From Microstegium vimineum (Eukaryota > Streptophyta > Magnoliopsida > Poales > Poaceae): 64,000 nt of DNA. Position 1 is the first letter of the stretch, and each line of letters starts with the position of its first letter. The stretch covers positions 52,040,963 through 52,104,962 of the forward strand of contig CM039124.1 in NCBI GenBank assembly GCA_022036555.1, read 5' to 3'. Under the pieces are notes generated by a model. That model ran no database searches. It saw only the letters and a list, made by a program, of their open reading frames with translations, and was not told the origin of the DNA. Position numbers and translations under genes: made by a program. Positions 24,332 to 35,643 of this stretch are shown one piece after another.

Positions 24332-24366
<35 letters not shown>

Positions 24367-27300
24367 TCTTTTGATATTTATGTTTCACTAATAATCATTA
24401 TGAAGTCTCCTTCATCTCATCCATAAGCAAAGTATTTGCTGGTTATGGTTATATATGGAAACCTGCTCTTTGTTTCTGAGCACAATGATTTTTGCGCTTG
24501 CTTACAGTACCATTTTGTCTCTGCAGACAAATCGGACCTGGATACCAAGAGCACACTATCAATTCAGTTACTTCAGCCAAAACCGGGGGAAAACAAGGTG
24601 ATGGCAGTTACTAGACAAGTGTTTATGAGTCCCTTGATATCATATATTCTTTCAATCTGTATCATCTTGGCATCCAATTTTATGAGAAGTATTAGCTAGT
24701 GTAGAAAAGCACGGTCCTTATATTGATGTGCCCTTGGGTACAAGATCTGGATACATTACATTTTCTTTTCTTCATCGCATTTTTTTTAATAATCAAGGTC
24801 CCCTTTGGAATGCGTGATTTTTTTTCTGGTTTCCTGCGTTTTCACATGAAAATGAACTAATTCCTGAGGGACCTGAAACCAGTTTTTCTACTTGCACTTT
24901 CTCTCCCTTTCTCAAAAAGATCTTATGAAACTCAAACTTGTTAAATTTCTATTGGGTAGAACAGTTCTTTTCGTTAGTCTGGCCATGTTATGTAAAACGA
25001 TATCAACATAGATTGCTGAACAATAGAATTGCTTTTAGATTGCTATTACTGTCAGATTGCTTTTTCTGCATTAGTGATGTATTCTAATGTTTAGATTTAT
25101 TTGTTGCAGGAAACTGGTTCAGATGATATCCACTATAATTCTGCAAACACGCCAGGAAACAGTGAAGGGAACAATACTGGAAAGAAAAGAGATGTTTTCA
25201 GGCCTTCTGTGTTTGATAGAATAGCTGGCCACCGTGACCAATGGCGCAATGAAGACACCAGATTGAATTCAGATTCCCATCGAAATCAGTGGAGGGAAAT
25301 GGAAAAAGAACATAGTGATATGAACAAAGTGGAACGACACTGTGATGACGCCAAGCAGCATCTTGATAGCCACCTGAGTCCAAAAGAGCGCTGGGTAAGG
25401 TCACCTAGTAACCAGAGAAACTATGACCAACGCTGTGACGATAACTTGAATTCACGCTGGGGTCCCAGTAGTAAAGATTCTGAAAATTGGCGTGAAAGGT
25501 CAACAAATTCAGATAGAAAAGATGATGCTCCCTGTGAAAAAGGTTTTTCTCACAGTGCAGGTCAAGGGAAAGAAAAAGATGGTAGCAATCATGAGAAGGT
25601 TAGTGAAAGGGACAGTAATATTTCTCGATCGTGGAATCCCAGCTATTTTGCGAGCCGTGGTGCAGGAGGTACATCTGATCATCTTTCCCCGGATCCACAG
25701 AAGTTATCTGCTTCATTTGGATACAGTAGCTATAGGCAGGAAAGTGATAGCCCAAACTCTACAAGTTCTCACAGAAGGTTTACATCTGTTACAAGCAGAG
25801 TCAATAGTCGATCTTCACGCCCATTCCATCTTGGTGTACTTTCTGACAGGCCTGGTGGTCCATCTAAAAACTCTGTGAGATATAGCAGGATAAAGTTGTT
25901 TGAAATATACAGAACAACTGATGTCAGAAACTTTGTAATGCCGATAGATGATATTGATAACGATGAGCTATCTTCATTATGGCAAGAAGAACCTATGGAT
26001 CCTTTAGCTCTCATTGCACCTAATGCTGAAGAAGCGGTAATTTTCACTTTTATGTTGTCTTTACTGGCATAGGAAAATCTTGTGATAATATGATGCCCTA
26101 ATATCTTAGTTTTGCTTGTGTTAATAGGTGATTTTGAAAGGAATTGAAAAAGGAGATATCACAAACAGTGGGGCACAAGCTTGCCAAGATGGTTCTGATG
26201 ACAAAAGTAATCCAGATGTGGTGGCCTTAGAACAAACGAAATTAAGTGAGAAGCAACACCTGACTTTTATTATCAATCTGCAGAAGTTCTTGAATTATGT
26301 GTTAATTGTTTTTTCCTCTCTTTATGCAGGCGGAAGAGAAGATCAAACAGGAAGCAGTGAAGATTTCAATGGTGAAATGACCATTGGTATCACAGGTATG
26401 TGATAGATCTCATGGATATATTTTGAATTCAATATATTTGGTTAGTATCAGCCTCATGTGTCAAGTTTTCCCAGGATTGATAACAGTATTTATTTTATGC
26501 ACTTTAAATGCAGCCATTTCTTGGAACTTAGATGTGTTCGTAATAGCAGACATGCTCATGCTTGAGAGTGGTTAACTCCTAAAGATTTACTAACAAAAAT
26601 ACCTCTCTGAGAGTCTGACTGTATCCTGCAGACTATTTTTGAGGTTCCTTTTCTGTTACGACCATTTAAAACTCATAGCTTAACTACATGTTTCCTTATA
26701 GGATAATATATTTGTAGGCTTTGATATACTTAAGATTGTTGCACCCTAGCAAATGTTCTGTGCATATCAACAAAATCTGGTGAACTTATTCAATCCGTTT
26801 CCTTCCAATTTATTTCATCTGAAATTACAGCTTCCCAGCAAACACTCTGTATATAATATTTATAGATATCCCATCTTGTTGCATTTTGCCTGCATCTGAG
26901 ACCCTTAGCCTTTGAAATTGTAATCATGATGTTATGCATTACTGATTTATATTCCCACATAATTCTTCTATACCTTATATTAACTAAATTGTATTATCTA
27001 TGATATTCGTCTTTCCTAGGAATCCTTGGGGCTGCTGATTTGAGCAAAAACTTGAAGTCTGATAAATCTCCTCCAAAAGAATCTGAATCTATTGGTGGTG
27101 GTATACATGGGCCATGTGCTGAATTTGGACATCAGCACAGTGTCTTGGACCAAGGAACTAAATTTGGTGAAATGGTTGGTGTAGGTGAAAGTGTTAACCC
27201 AGAAAACCTCTCTCTGTACTACAAGGACCCAAAAGGGTGCACCCAAGGTCCTTTTCCTGGATATGACATCATTGGTTGGTTCGAGGGTGGTTTTTTTGGT

Positions 27301-30300
27301 ATTGATTTGCTAGTTCGTGTTGCCAGTGCTCCCTGTGATTCTCCTTTCGTATTACTTGGGGATGTCATGCCACACTTACGGGCAAAGGTAAGGGCGCCTC
27401 CAGGCTTCAGCAATACCAAACCAAGAAGTTTGACAGAGGCCTCACATCTAGGATCAGCGTATCTTGGAACATCTGATTATGGATCCATAAACAAGAATGG
27501 TTGTGTAACTGAAGCTGAAAATCACTTTCTGAAGTCTCCAATGTCTAGTAAAACCCAGAATCCCAGAGCAGAAACTAACGTTGTTACTGGAGGTTTGTTT
27601 CTCATCAATGCCATTCTTTATGCCCATTTCTTGATATTTTCTTATTTATGTTGTGCTAGTCATGATGTGATTGCTATTTTATTTTGATTTCAGGTATGAA
27701 TGAATGCAGCCGCATTACATTTGGCAAGCGTTTTGTTTCAGGTGATGAGGAACTGAATAGCATAAACCATCTTGAAGTACAGAAGGGGCTGTTAGAGGGA
27801 GAAAATAGCTTTCAAATAGGTGATGTCATATCAGTTGCAGAGTCACAAAAGAAAGATTCAGTCCAGTCAACTTTGCACTCAACATTGTTCCCGCAAATGG
27901 TTGACCCATCAAATGAAGCTCTGCAACCTCAGAATATTGACCTGCTCTCAATGCTGCTTCCTACAGAAAAAGGTCAAGCACCGGCTGCTAATTCTGGATT
28001 GTCACTTTGGTCAAATAATGCTGATTCTGGAAATATGCAAGCTGGTATGTGTGGTATAGATCTTGCTCAAGAGGTACTAAATGTGCGCCAAAATCTGCTC
28101 AATTCTCAGCAAACAGGTATTGATGTTCAAGAACATTACTCTTTAACACAGAATCAACCAACTTTGGCTTGTTTGAACTCACAAATCATACAGCCAGAAA
28201 AGTTTTTCAGTGAAATATCTCATGATCCTCAGCTGTTGAACGACAATCAACAACAGTATCTGCCATCAGAGCTACACTTGCAACCCCTGATGCATGGAGT
28301 ACCTCAACCTCAATACTCTCTATTGAACACCCTACAGCTCAGGGAGCAGGAGCAACACCAACTGCAACAATAGCAGCACCACATTTCTCAGGTTCTACCT
28401 CATGATTGTTCCATGCAGCAGCTTTATGATCCTTCCTATGGGACAAGACATACTACATTGTCATATTGTGACCGTATGAAGCTCTGTCTTCAAAGAACAC
28501 AAGAGATTCTTGAACTTGCTCAGAAGTTACCTGGTCATGGTATGCATGATCTACAACTACCTACTCATGCAAGTGTGAAATTGAGAGACACAGGAATTAT
28601 TGGTTTGTCGGAAAGTTGGGCTCCTGCTCTAGCTCTACCACTGCCCCATGAAATGATGGGTCATGTATCTCCTCAATCATGTCAAGGTCTTGCAAAATCA
28701 GAAAGTATAGCATCTCATATCTCCAATGAAGTTCATGAAATGGAAATTTCTTCTACCCATCCTCATTCATGGAAACCTACTCCAGGTGTTAGAACTAAAT
28801 CACTGTTGGAAATTCAAGCTGAGGAACGATTGGAAGCACAGAGGGAAATAGCCCTGGAAAATACTAAAGTAACTACAACAGCAGTTTCAGTGTTATCTAT
28901 TCCTTGGGGTGGTTTGGCTGAAACTTCTGACAAACAGTTTGGAGATGAGACGAGACCAATGCGTGATAAAAAAATGTCAATATATCACAGAGTAAGAGAA
29001 GTCAGTTACATGATTTATTGGCAGGAGAGGAACGGGTAAAGTCGAATGATAAAGGTGATGTTATCATAAATAGTGCCGATGATACATCTTTTCCTCCTCT
29101 GGCACTTTCGGTTACTCAGTCTGATGCTCATCTTCATGATGGTGCTGATTTCATGGAGTTCAAGGGCACAAGAAAGATAAGGAACATGGGGGAGAAATCC
29201 AAAGGTTCTGCAGTTAAAACCCCAGCACCACATGCAAATGTTATACCTGGCCCAGCTACTGACACTGCACAGGTACGCGAACCATGTTCTCTGAGAAATA
29301 TTCAGATGGAAGAAGAACAGGAATCAAGTAATCTTCAGCAACTAGTACCAGCATCATCCCATGCAAAAGGGCATATGGACCAGCATAGTCATGGGAACAA
29401 TTCATCCTGGCAAGGTTCTGAATCACCTCCATTGAGGGGTAATGAACTCCTCGAAATGACATCTCATGTTTCCAGTCACTCCACTCCTAATTCTGAAGAG
29501 GATCTGTTTTGGGGGCTTTGTGAGCATGCGAAGCAAGATAGGTATGTTCTTAACTACAGGCTAAACTTTGTCAGATTTTGTTCATTCTTTTTAATGAAAA
29601 AACGGACCTTCTTGCCAAGCTTATACCCTTTGCAATTGCAAGCAAACTTATGAATCTTGTGAGTTTTGTTCTTATTTTCTTGCTTGGCGTGACAAGAGTT
29701 TGTTTAGTAGACTTAGTCCATCATGTGCATGGACTTGTCAGTACTACAATTTGTTATTCACATCCATTACATATCCTCTCTAATTTTGAGTGTATTTTAT
29801 CTGTTATATAAACTTGCTGTAATGGATTCAGCAACATGCATGACGTGTCCTTGCACCTGTACTGACTTAAAAAAACATTTTTCAAGATTGAGGTGTATGC
29901 AATATGATTTTGATCTTTCAACAACACAACTTTACAACTTTCTTTGGCCTGACACACTCTGTTGGCAATTTCTCTGTCATTAAAAATAAAATGTCATTCA
30001 GATATCTGAAAATGGTATTAGTAAATTCTTCTTACGTCCGCAATACTGTATTTTTGTATATTCCCAAATATGTGGTAATATAAATATAATGGTTAAAACT
30101 AAATTTTCACCTAAATGTAATCAGACACCTGTTCGTTAGACAATTATTGAGCAAAGTGGCCATTTGATCAGACTAAATGGTTGTTTAAACAGTTTAAATG
30201 GACACGGCTGGCCACCTTGTACTTCCTCCGTTCCAAATTATAAGACGTTTTGGCTTTTCTAGATGCGTAGCAAAGCTAGCCATTTAGATATACACTTTGT

Positions 30301-31259
30301 CTACATACATAGTAAAAGCAATGTATCTAGAAAAGTCAAAACATCTTATAATTTAAAAATGTTGTTTGAACTTTGAACGGGCTAAATGGCCATTTAGGTG
30401 AACAGTGGGTAAGGTGCATTATTCTGCTCTGAATAAAGGGTAAAAGGGGTAGATTCATTTGTTTCTACCAGGTTGAACAAAATAGGGACACTTTGATGTA
30501 ACATGTTTAACTTTAGAATATCAAACTGTTCCAGTCCTTGTTATGCATAGATTGTGGGATGTTTAGACTGATTAGCTTTGCTAGATCGATATACACAAGG
30601 TATAGCTGCCATTAACCCATTACTGTTCGTGAAATAGGTTGTGTGTATTTTGATGTTTGTATGCTACTCCCTCTGTTTGAAAGTCATTTTAGTTTTGTCC
30701 TGAGTGAGATTTGTCTAACTTTGAGCAAGCTTAAAAATATATTAACATATATAGTATCAATAAATTCAATATCAAAATATGTAACATGGTGTATCGAATG
30801 AATCTTGTTTGATGTTTTAGCGTTTTTGTACAAATTTGGTCCAACCGAGAGAAGCTTGACTTAGAACAAAAGGCTACAATGACAAAACATGATAGTTTGG
30901 TTTCCAGCACTAAATTAGATGAATTCTCAGGTTATATTACTGCATATGATTTTGCATTGTTAATCTCATACATGTATCGATGCTCATAATCAAGTCAAGT
31001 AACATAGAGCGATCTATGTTTTTCTTTAAGCCATGTTCTTCTCATGCGTTCTTTGATCAGCTCTGTGTAATGCATAACCAGGCCGGGACTCCAATCACCT
31101 CCGAGCAGGGCCAGAGCTTCCATGGTCAATACAAGATCTGCTGCATTGGACATTCAGAAGAAGGGGAAGAAAGGTAAAAGGCTGAGCACGTCAGATCTGG
31201 GGTTCAAGGTTCAGAGCGCCCGTATCATGATGGGTGAGATCGTGCTTGCTGACGAGTAG
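23189..31259 (+). CDS. GYF-domain protein, EXA1-like translational regulator (disrupted)
   Basis: Exons: 23189-23285, 24527-24597, 25110-26036, 26128-26245, 26330-26395, 27020-27592, about 27694-29541 and 31082-31259. Start MAAEDDETGDREN; then LLQPKPGENK, KKRDVFRPSVFDRIAGHRDQ, RYSRIKLFEIYRTTDV, EEPMDPLALIAPNAEE, and the GYF domain LSLYYKDPKGCTQGPFPGYD / IIGWFEGGFFGIDLLVRVAS. Later come a Gln-rich region, SWKPTPGVRTKSLLEIQAEE, SQLHDLLAGEE, NSEEDLFWGLCE, and the C-terminus KKGKKGKRLSTSDLGFKV, SARIMMGEIVLADE. The order matches plant EXA1/GYF proteins, which bind eIF4E-type factors and repress translation. Lesions: an in-frame TAG at 28371-28373 in the Gln run, and a one-base loss in the A run at 28968-28974 that shifts frame. 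Exons for the C-terminal helical region (between 29541 and 31082) are absent, although the remaining phases still join in frame. The signature reads GFF instead of GYF. Confidence 0.8.
23938..24273. repeat. Tandem duplication (about 165 bp) in GYF gene intron 1
   Basis: Copy 1 (about 23938-24107) and copy 2 (about 24109-24273) share the words CTAATCAT, GCAAGATCTTACCATG, ACTACTTTAATAA, TTTTTTGAAATGATAT, TTGGTAAA, GCTTGATCTTTT and AAGCAAATTCACA in the same order. They differ by scattered substitutions and small gaps. It is non-coding. Confidence 0.8.
24332..24364. repeat. Poly-C homopolymer, about 33 bases
   Basis: Uninterrupted C run in intron 1 of the GYF gene. Lengths of such runs are unreliable in most assemblies. 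Confidence 0.9.
30222..30362. repeat. MITE (CTCCGTTCCAAATTATAAG type) in GYF gene intron
   Basis: The left half, CTTCCTCCGTTCCAAATTAT, then AAGACGTTTTGGCTTTTCTAGATGC, is mirrored on the right by GTATCTAGAAAAGTCAAAACATCTTATAATTT, giving an inverted-repeat element of about 140 bases. It is the common grass type starting CTCCCTCCGTTCC. It lies in the long intron where expected exons are missing. Confidence 0.75.
30664..30890. repeat. MITE (CTCCCTCTGTTTGAAA type) in GYF gene intron
   Basis: Begins TACTCCCTCTGTTTGAAAG and continues with TTTGTCTAACTTTGAGCAAG, TATTAACATATATAGTATCA, AATATGTAACATGGTGTATC, order words of a common grass Stowaway-like repeat. The right terminus is degraded. Confidence 0.6.
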
Positions 31260-32002
31260 ATGGCATATAGCAGACTGGTATATATAGAGTTGATATGTGT
31301 TGAGTTACGACGGCGAGCAATTCGTTTGCTGATGCACATAGCTTACACTTCGCATCACCTTTTTAGTACGGAGTTTTTTCTCAGTGGACGAGCTTCCTGA
31401 AGATGGTTATTATATTAGTAGAACAGATGTTTCGTTGTTACAGTTTGGCGGCTGAAGTGACGATAATTCAAATTGAGCAACTGGCAAAGGATTTGGTCTT
31501 CAGTAGACTTGCTTGTATATTATAACTTAAAACTCGTATAATGTTTGTTGCTGGGTGGATTTGCCTGGAGGTTCCAGAGTCAGTGGAAACTATGTCAGGA
31601 TTCAGGTTTGGATTATGGAATATTGCTTGGTTCTGACCATTCTGGAAACAGTTTATTGGTGCATACTAGTTTCCTGGAATCTAAAATTTCTGATGGGATC
31701 GTTTTCGCCATTCAATTGCACAATAGCGTGATAACATATGAAAGCATACTAATGATATATCTCCCGAAGGCTGGTTATCTGCAACTTTTTCGCTTGCAAT
31801 GGAAACAGGGGAAGAAACAAACGTATACGTGCATACCAAACCAGTAACATTGCCCCCCAAGTGAATTGAATTGAATTAAAAATTAACCAACCATACTCTT
31901 TACCATCGAGTTATTACAGCCTAATTTATTTATGAGATAACAGCAGTGCTAATCCGTCTTGACTTTGGCAGCACCGCATCTAAAGAACATCAGCTACTTT
32001 TA
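31260..32002. other. Intergenic, convergent 3' regions
   Basis: 3' UTRs of the GYF gene (plus strand) and of the acidic-protein gene (minus strand) meet here. No gene recognised. Confidence 0.5.
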
Positions 32003-34511
32003 CTATGTATGTAACGCAAGTGACAAGAGAAAAGCCACAAGAAACACGAACATATAGACGCCGACGATGAAGGTCAAGTCGGCTGGGACGACGGCAGCAG
32101 CCTGCCGACAGCCCCGCAGCAGCGCCGACGGCAAGGCCAAGTCGTCCTGGACGCCGCCAGTAGCTTGCCGACAGCCCCGCAGCAGCGCCGACGCCAACGC
32201 CTCGGCGGCCACCGCCACCTCTGCCGCCAGCGCGCGGTCCAGCTCCCGCTGCGCGGCCCTCCCGACGGGTCGCCAGCTCCCGCACCATGTCCCGCACCGC
32301 CCGCGCCGTGAACTGGGCTTCCGGCGTCCGCGCGCAGCTCCCCGCCGGAGCACAACCCGGGGACGCTGCGCCGGGCAAGTCGCAGGTGTCGTCAACGTCG
32401 TCGTAGCTCCGCTGCTGCTGCTGCCCCGACGACTCCAACGCCTCCGCCGCGAGCACCCGCCGCGCTTCCGGTGTCCGCGCGCAGCTCCGCTGCTGCTGCT
32501 GCTACTGCTGCCCCAACGACCCCAACGACGCTTGCCGCCTCTCCGTCTGGCTTTGGCAAGCAAATCCCAAGCACTGGCTTTCGCCGCCGCCGCCGCTGGT
32601 CGTGTCTCTTGGCAAAACGCAGACGAATCCATTGGCATCAGCCTCACCGTCGCACTCATCCATGTCGGAATCAGTATCAATGTCGTCGTAGCTCCGAGCA
32701 GTGTGGCCAACAAACTCCGGCCGCCGGGTTCCGTGGCTCGGCTCAGCGTTGTGGCCACATGCCGCAGTAGCAGTAGCTATCTCATCTTCCCCGTCGGAAC
32801 TGTTGATGGCATAGTCCCTGTGGAACAGCTTGTCAACATAGAACCCGTCTTCCTCCTCCTCCTCCTCCTCGTAGTCGATGTAGCCGTGCTCGCTCTCGTC
32901 CTCATCAGAGTCGTCATTGTTGGCACCACCCAATGCCGTAGCCAGGGCCAATAGCAAGTCAATCATGTCTGGGCTGCCGTTGTCTGCTACATGAACAATG
33001 TCATCCTCCTCATCAGAACTGTCAATATCAATGACGTCGCCGATGGCATGGTCCCTGGGAAACAGCATGTCAAGCAAGGACCCGTCTACTTCCTCCTGTT
33101 CAGAGTCGTCAATGTTGCCGTGCTCGCTCTCGTCCTCATAGTCGTCGCCGTCCATGTTGGCGTGGCGTGGCTTCTCTCTGGGAAGCAGCATGTCAAAGAT
33201 GTCTTGGTCTAAGTTCTCTGCTACATCAACAATGTCATTTTCCTCATCACACTCCAAGCAATCGCCATCTTCCATGTCAGAGCTGTCAATATCAATGTCG
33301 TCGTCGATGCCGCCGATGGCATGGTCCCTGGGCAACAGCATGTCAAAGATGGCTCGGTTGACGTCATCTTCCATGTCGGTATCCATGTCATTGTGCTTGC
33401 TAGGAAAGTTCTCCGACAGCTCCTTCATGGAGGCCCCGTTGGCGTCGGCAGCTGCACCCTGCTCTGCGTTGGACTCGCATGCCGTAGTAGCCCTGGGAAA
33501 CAGCACGGCAAAGATGTCTTTTTGGCCCTTCTCCGCTACATCAGCAGCGACGACGACGACGCTCTCCCCATCCTCCTCTTCTTGTTTTTCCTCCTCTTCG
33601 TGAGTGCTCGCTGCGTCTTCTTCTTCTTCTTCTTCCTCCTCCTCCTCCTCATCGTCATCGTCGTCCACACTACAGGTCTCCGAGTACGCCTCCTCACTAG
33701 GCCTCCCTGTGTCCTCCTCCTCGCTAGAGCTGTCCGTGTCATCGTCTTCATCCTCGCTACTAGAGCAGTCCATGTCATCCTCGCTAGAGCTGGACGTGTC
33801 GTCCTCGTCCTTGCTAGCGTTTTCCATGTCGTCATCGTCCACCTCCTCCTCAGCGCCGCCCTGGTCCATCATCCCGCTCGCCAAATCCGAGTGCACCTCG
33901 CCATACAAGGCAGCAGCAGAAGGAGCAGTGGTCTCCGGACAACTCACCACCGTCGGCGCGGCGTCGACCGATGATGGCGCCTCCACCACAGAGCTCGCCG
34001 TGGCATCGTTCTCGGCAACCTGATCCGACTCGCATCCCTCCTCCTCCTCACACGTGAACGTCACCTTGTACTTGTAGACGTCCGTGATTCCAGTTCCTTG
34101 GATGTCGTCGATGATGGCTTCTTCCCCGGCGGTGTCGGCCTCGTCGCTGCATCCCGGCTGCTGCTGCCGCTGCTCGCCGCCGCCGCCGTCCTCGGAGGAA
34201 GAAGAGGCCGAGAACGCCTCGGCGTAGGACACCAACTTGAAGGAGTGCAGCAGGTCCCCCGGTGGCGTCGGGTGCGGCACGGCCACGGTCGCCACCCGCG
34301 GCGCCGGCGCGTCGTCGTCGTCGCTGACTACGACGACGCTGCACCCAGCATCATCGTCGCTGCCCTTACGGCCCCGCCGCACGATCGTGAACCCGCTGTC
34401 GCTGTCGCTGTCGCTGTCGCTGCCGTCCTCGGAGGCGCTGTCGCAGTCGCTGTAGCTGTCGCTGCCGCTGCCGGCGCCGTCACCAAGGAAGATCCAGTCG
34501 TCGTCCTCCAT
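32003..34511 (-). CDS. Highly acidic repeat protein with C-terminal membrane segment (unknown family)
   Basis: I do not recognise the family. From the ATG at 34511 (MEDDDWIFLGDGAGSGSDSY) the frame runs 669 codons to TAG at 32502-32504. Most of it is Asp/Glu/Ser, with a pure acidic run near residues 283-299. From about residue 331 a short motif recurs every 37-71 residues: KDIFAVLFPR, RAIFDMLLPRDHAIG, QDIFDMLLPRE, GSLLDMLFPRDHAIG, PDMIDLLLALATALG, GFYVDKLFHRDYAIN and NGFVCVLPRD, separated by DIDSSDEED / DIVDVAEN-like spacers. The TAG sits in a CAG run. The same frame then continues (AAEALESSGQQQQRSYDDVD, TARAVRDMVRELATRREG) until a one-base shift near 32260. After that another frame reads RELDRALAAEVAVAAEALAS and a hydrophobic tail FIVGVYMFVFLVAFLLSLAL before TAG at 32003-32005. 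The full design looks like a tail-anchored acidic protein. Whether the stop and shift are real is open. Confidence 0.6.
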
Positions 34512-35643
34512 GGCCTCTCCTTGACTTGCCAACGACTCGATCGGTGCGCGATTTATACGTTCGAAAAACTTGGAGAAGAGCTAGCAGGCCGACGAACTAG
34601 ATCGATCGTCGATCGTCGATCGTCTCAACGAACTTTTACGTACGAACAAGAGCGGTTGGGTTTGATGTATCGCCGTGCCTTGTGCACCTATATATGCACG
34701 CATGAATTGAACTCGTTCGAATCGAAGTACGTCTCGAACCCGTTGGAGCAGAGCAGAGCGGAGCCGACTCCGATCCGGCCGTGTCATCGATCAACAAAAA
34801 TTAACAAATCATCATATGATTTGATTTGATTTGATTTGATGATCAGCAAACCGACTCCGAGCACGAGTCTTTTTTTTTTTTTTGAGCATAACCGGAGCTT
34901 TATATTACTCATGAGACGGATTACAGTCATTACAGATGATATCTCTCAAAGCCAGTGGAGTTACAAGCCCACACAGGCCCACACGGCCACACCGGCCCGT
35001 CAAGACGACGGCGAGACGCCGCCGTTGGCCACCTGGGCCGCAGTCGCCGAGACTTTCAGGCCCAAGATCTGCGAGTTCCTTTCTAGTTCAATCTTTCGGA
35101 AACAACTCATAGGTAGGATGTTCGTATTGTGGACGTTGTACTGTGTATATGTAATCCTCAGAAGAAAATAAAATGTTTATGGTTTGCCCGCCCGATAACC
35201 GTTACTGAAATGATCATGCTACTCTTCCTTCAAAAAAAAAATGTCCGTGTCAGTTTTTCTTGGAACAACGTAAGGCAAACAAAGAGTCATGACGGCGCAA
35301 ACTTTCGCACACGGACAGAGGCCAGCACTGCATACTGAGCCATCAAAGACCAACAATTGCTTTGGAAACAAAAAGGACGAGTTTACCCGACCTTCTATTT
35401 GATTACTGTTACACAATAAATCACCAGCCAGGCGACCTCAGCTTCCTTTTTTTTTCTACTGTTACACAGCGTTACAGCTAACGGGTTCAAAATCAGTGTT
35501 TGCCTGAGGTCACCTCCCTCGCTAAACAATATACCAGTTACAAGCACAACTAATTGATTGGCTCATATAAGGACTTGTCAAGATTGCTACCCTATCATAC
35601 CTACCGAGAGAGGTCCCCAGCAACCAGACTGGAGCAGCTACGA
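34512..35643. other. Intergenic with retroelement-like 3' tail
   Basis: 5' flank of the acidic-protein gene, then a T run at about 34870-34883 followed by GAGCATAACCGGAGC and TTTATATTACTCATGAGACG, which reads on the minus strand like the poly-A end of a LINE or SINE. The rest is the HIRA 3' flank. No gene recognised. Confidence 0.4.

Noticed and set aside
28371..28373. Programmed readthrough of TAG in the GYF gene
   Set aside because: A frameshift lies downstream as well, and nothing around the stop resembles a known readthrough context; mutation or error is simpler.
32067..33974. Plus-strand frames over the acidic gene, including a poly-Ser and a Val/Leu-rich one
   Set aside because: Reverse complements of GAT/GAG/GAC repeats; they mirror the minus-strand acidic codons.
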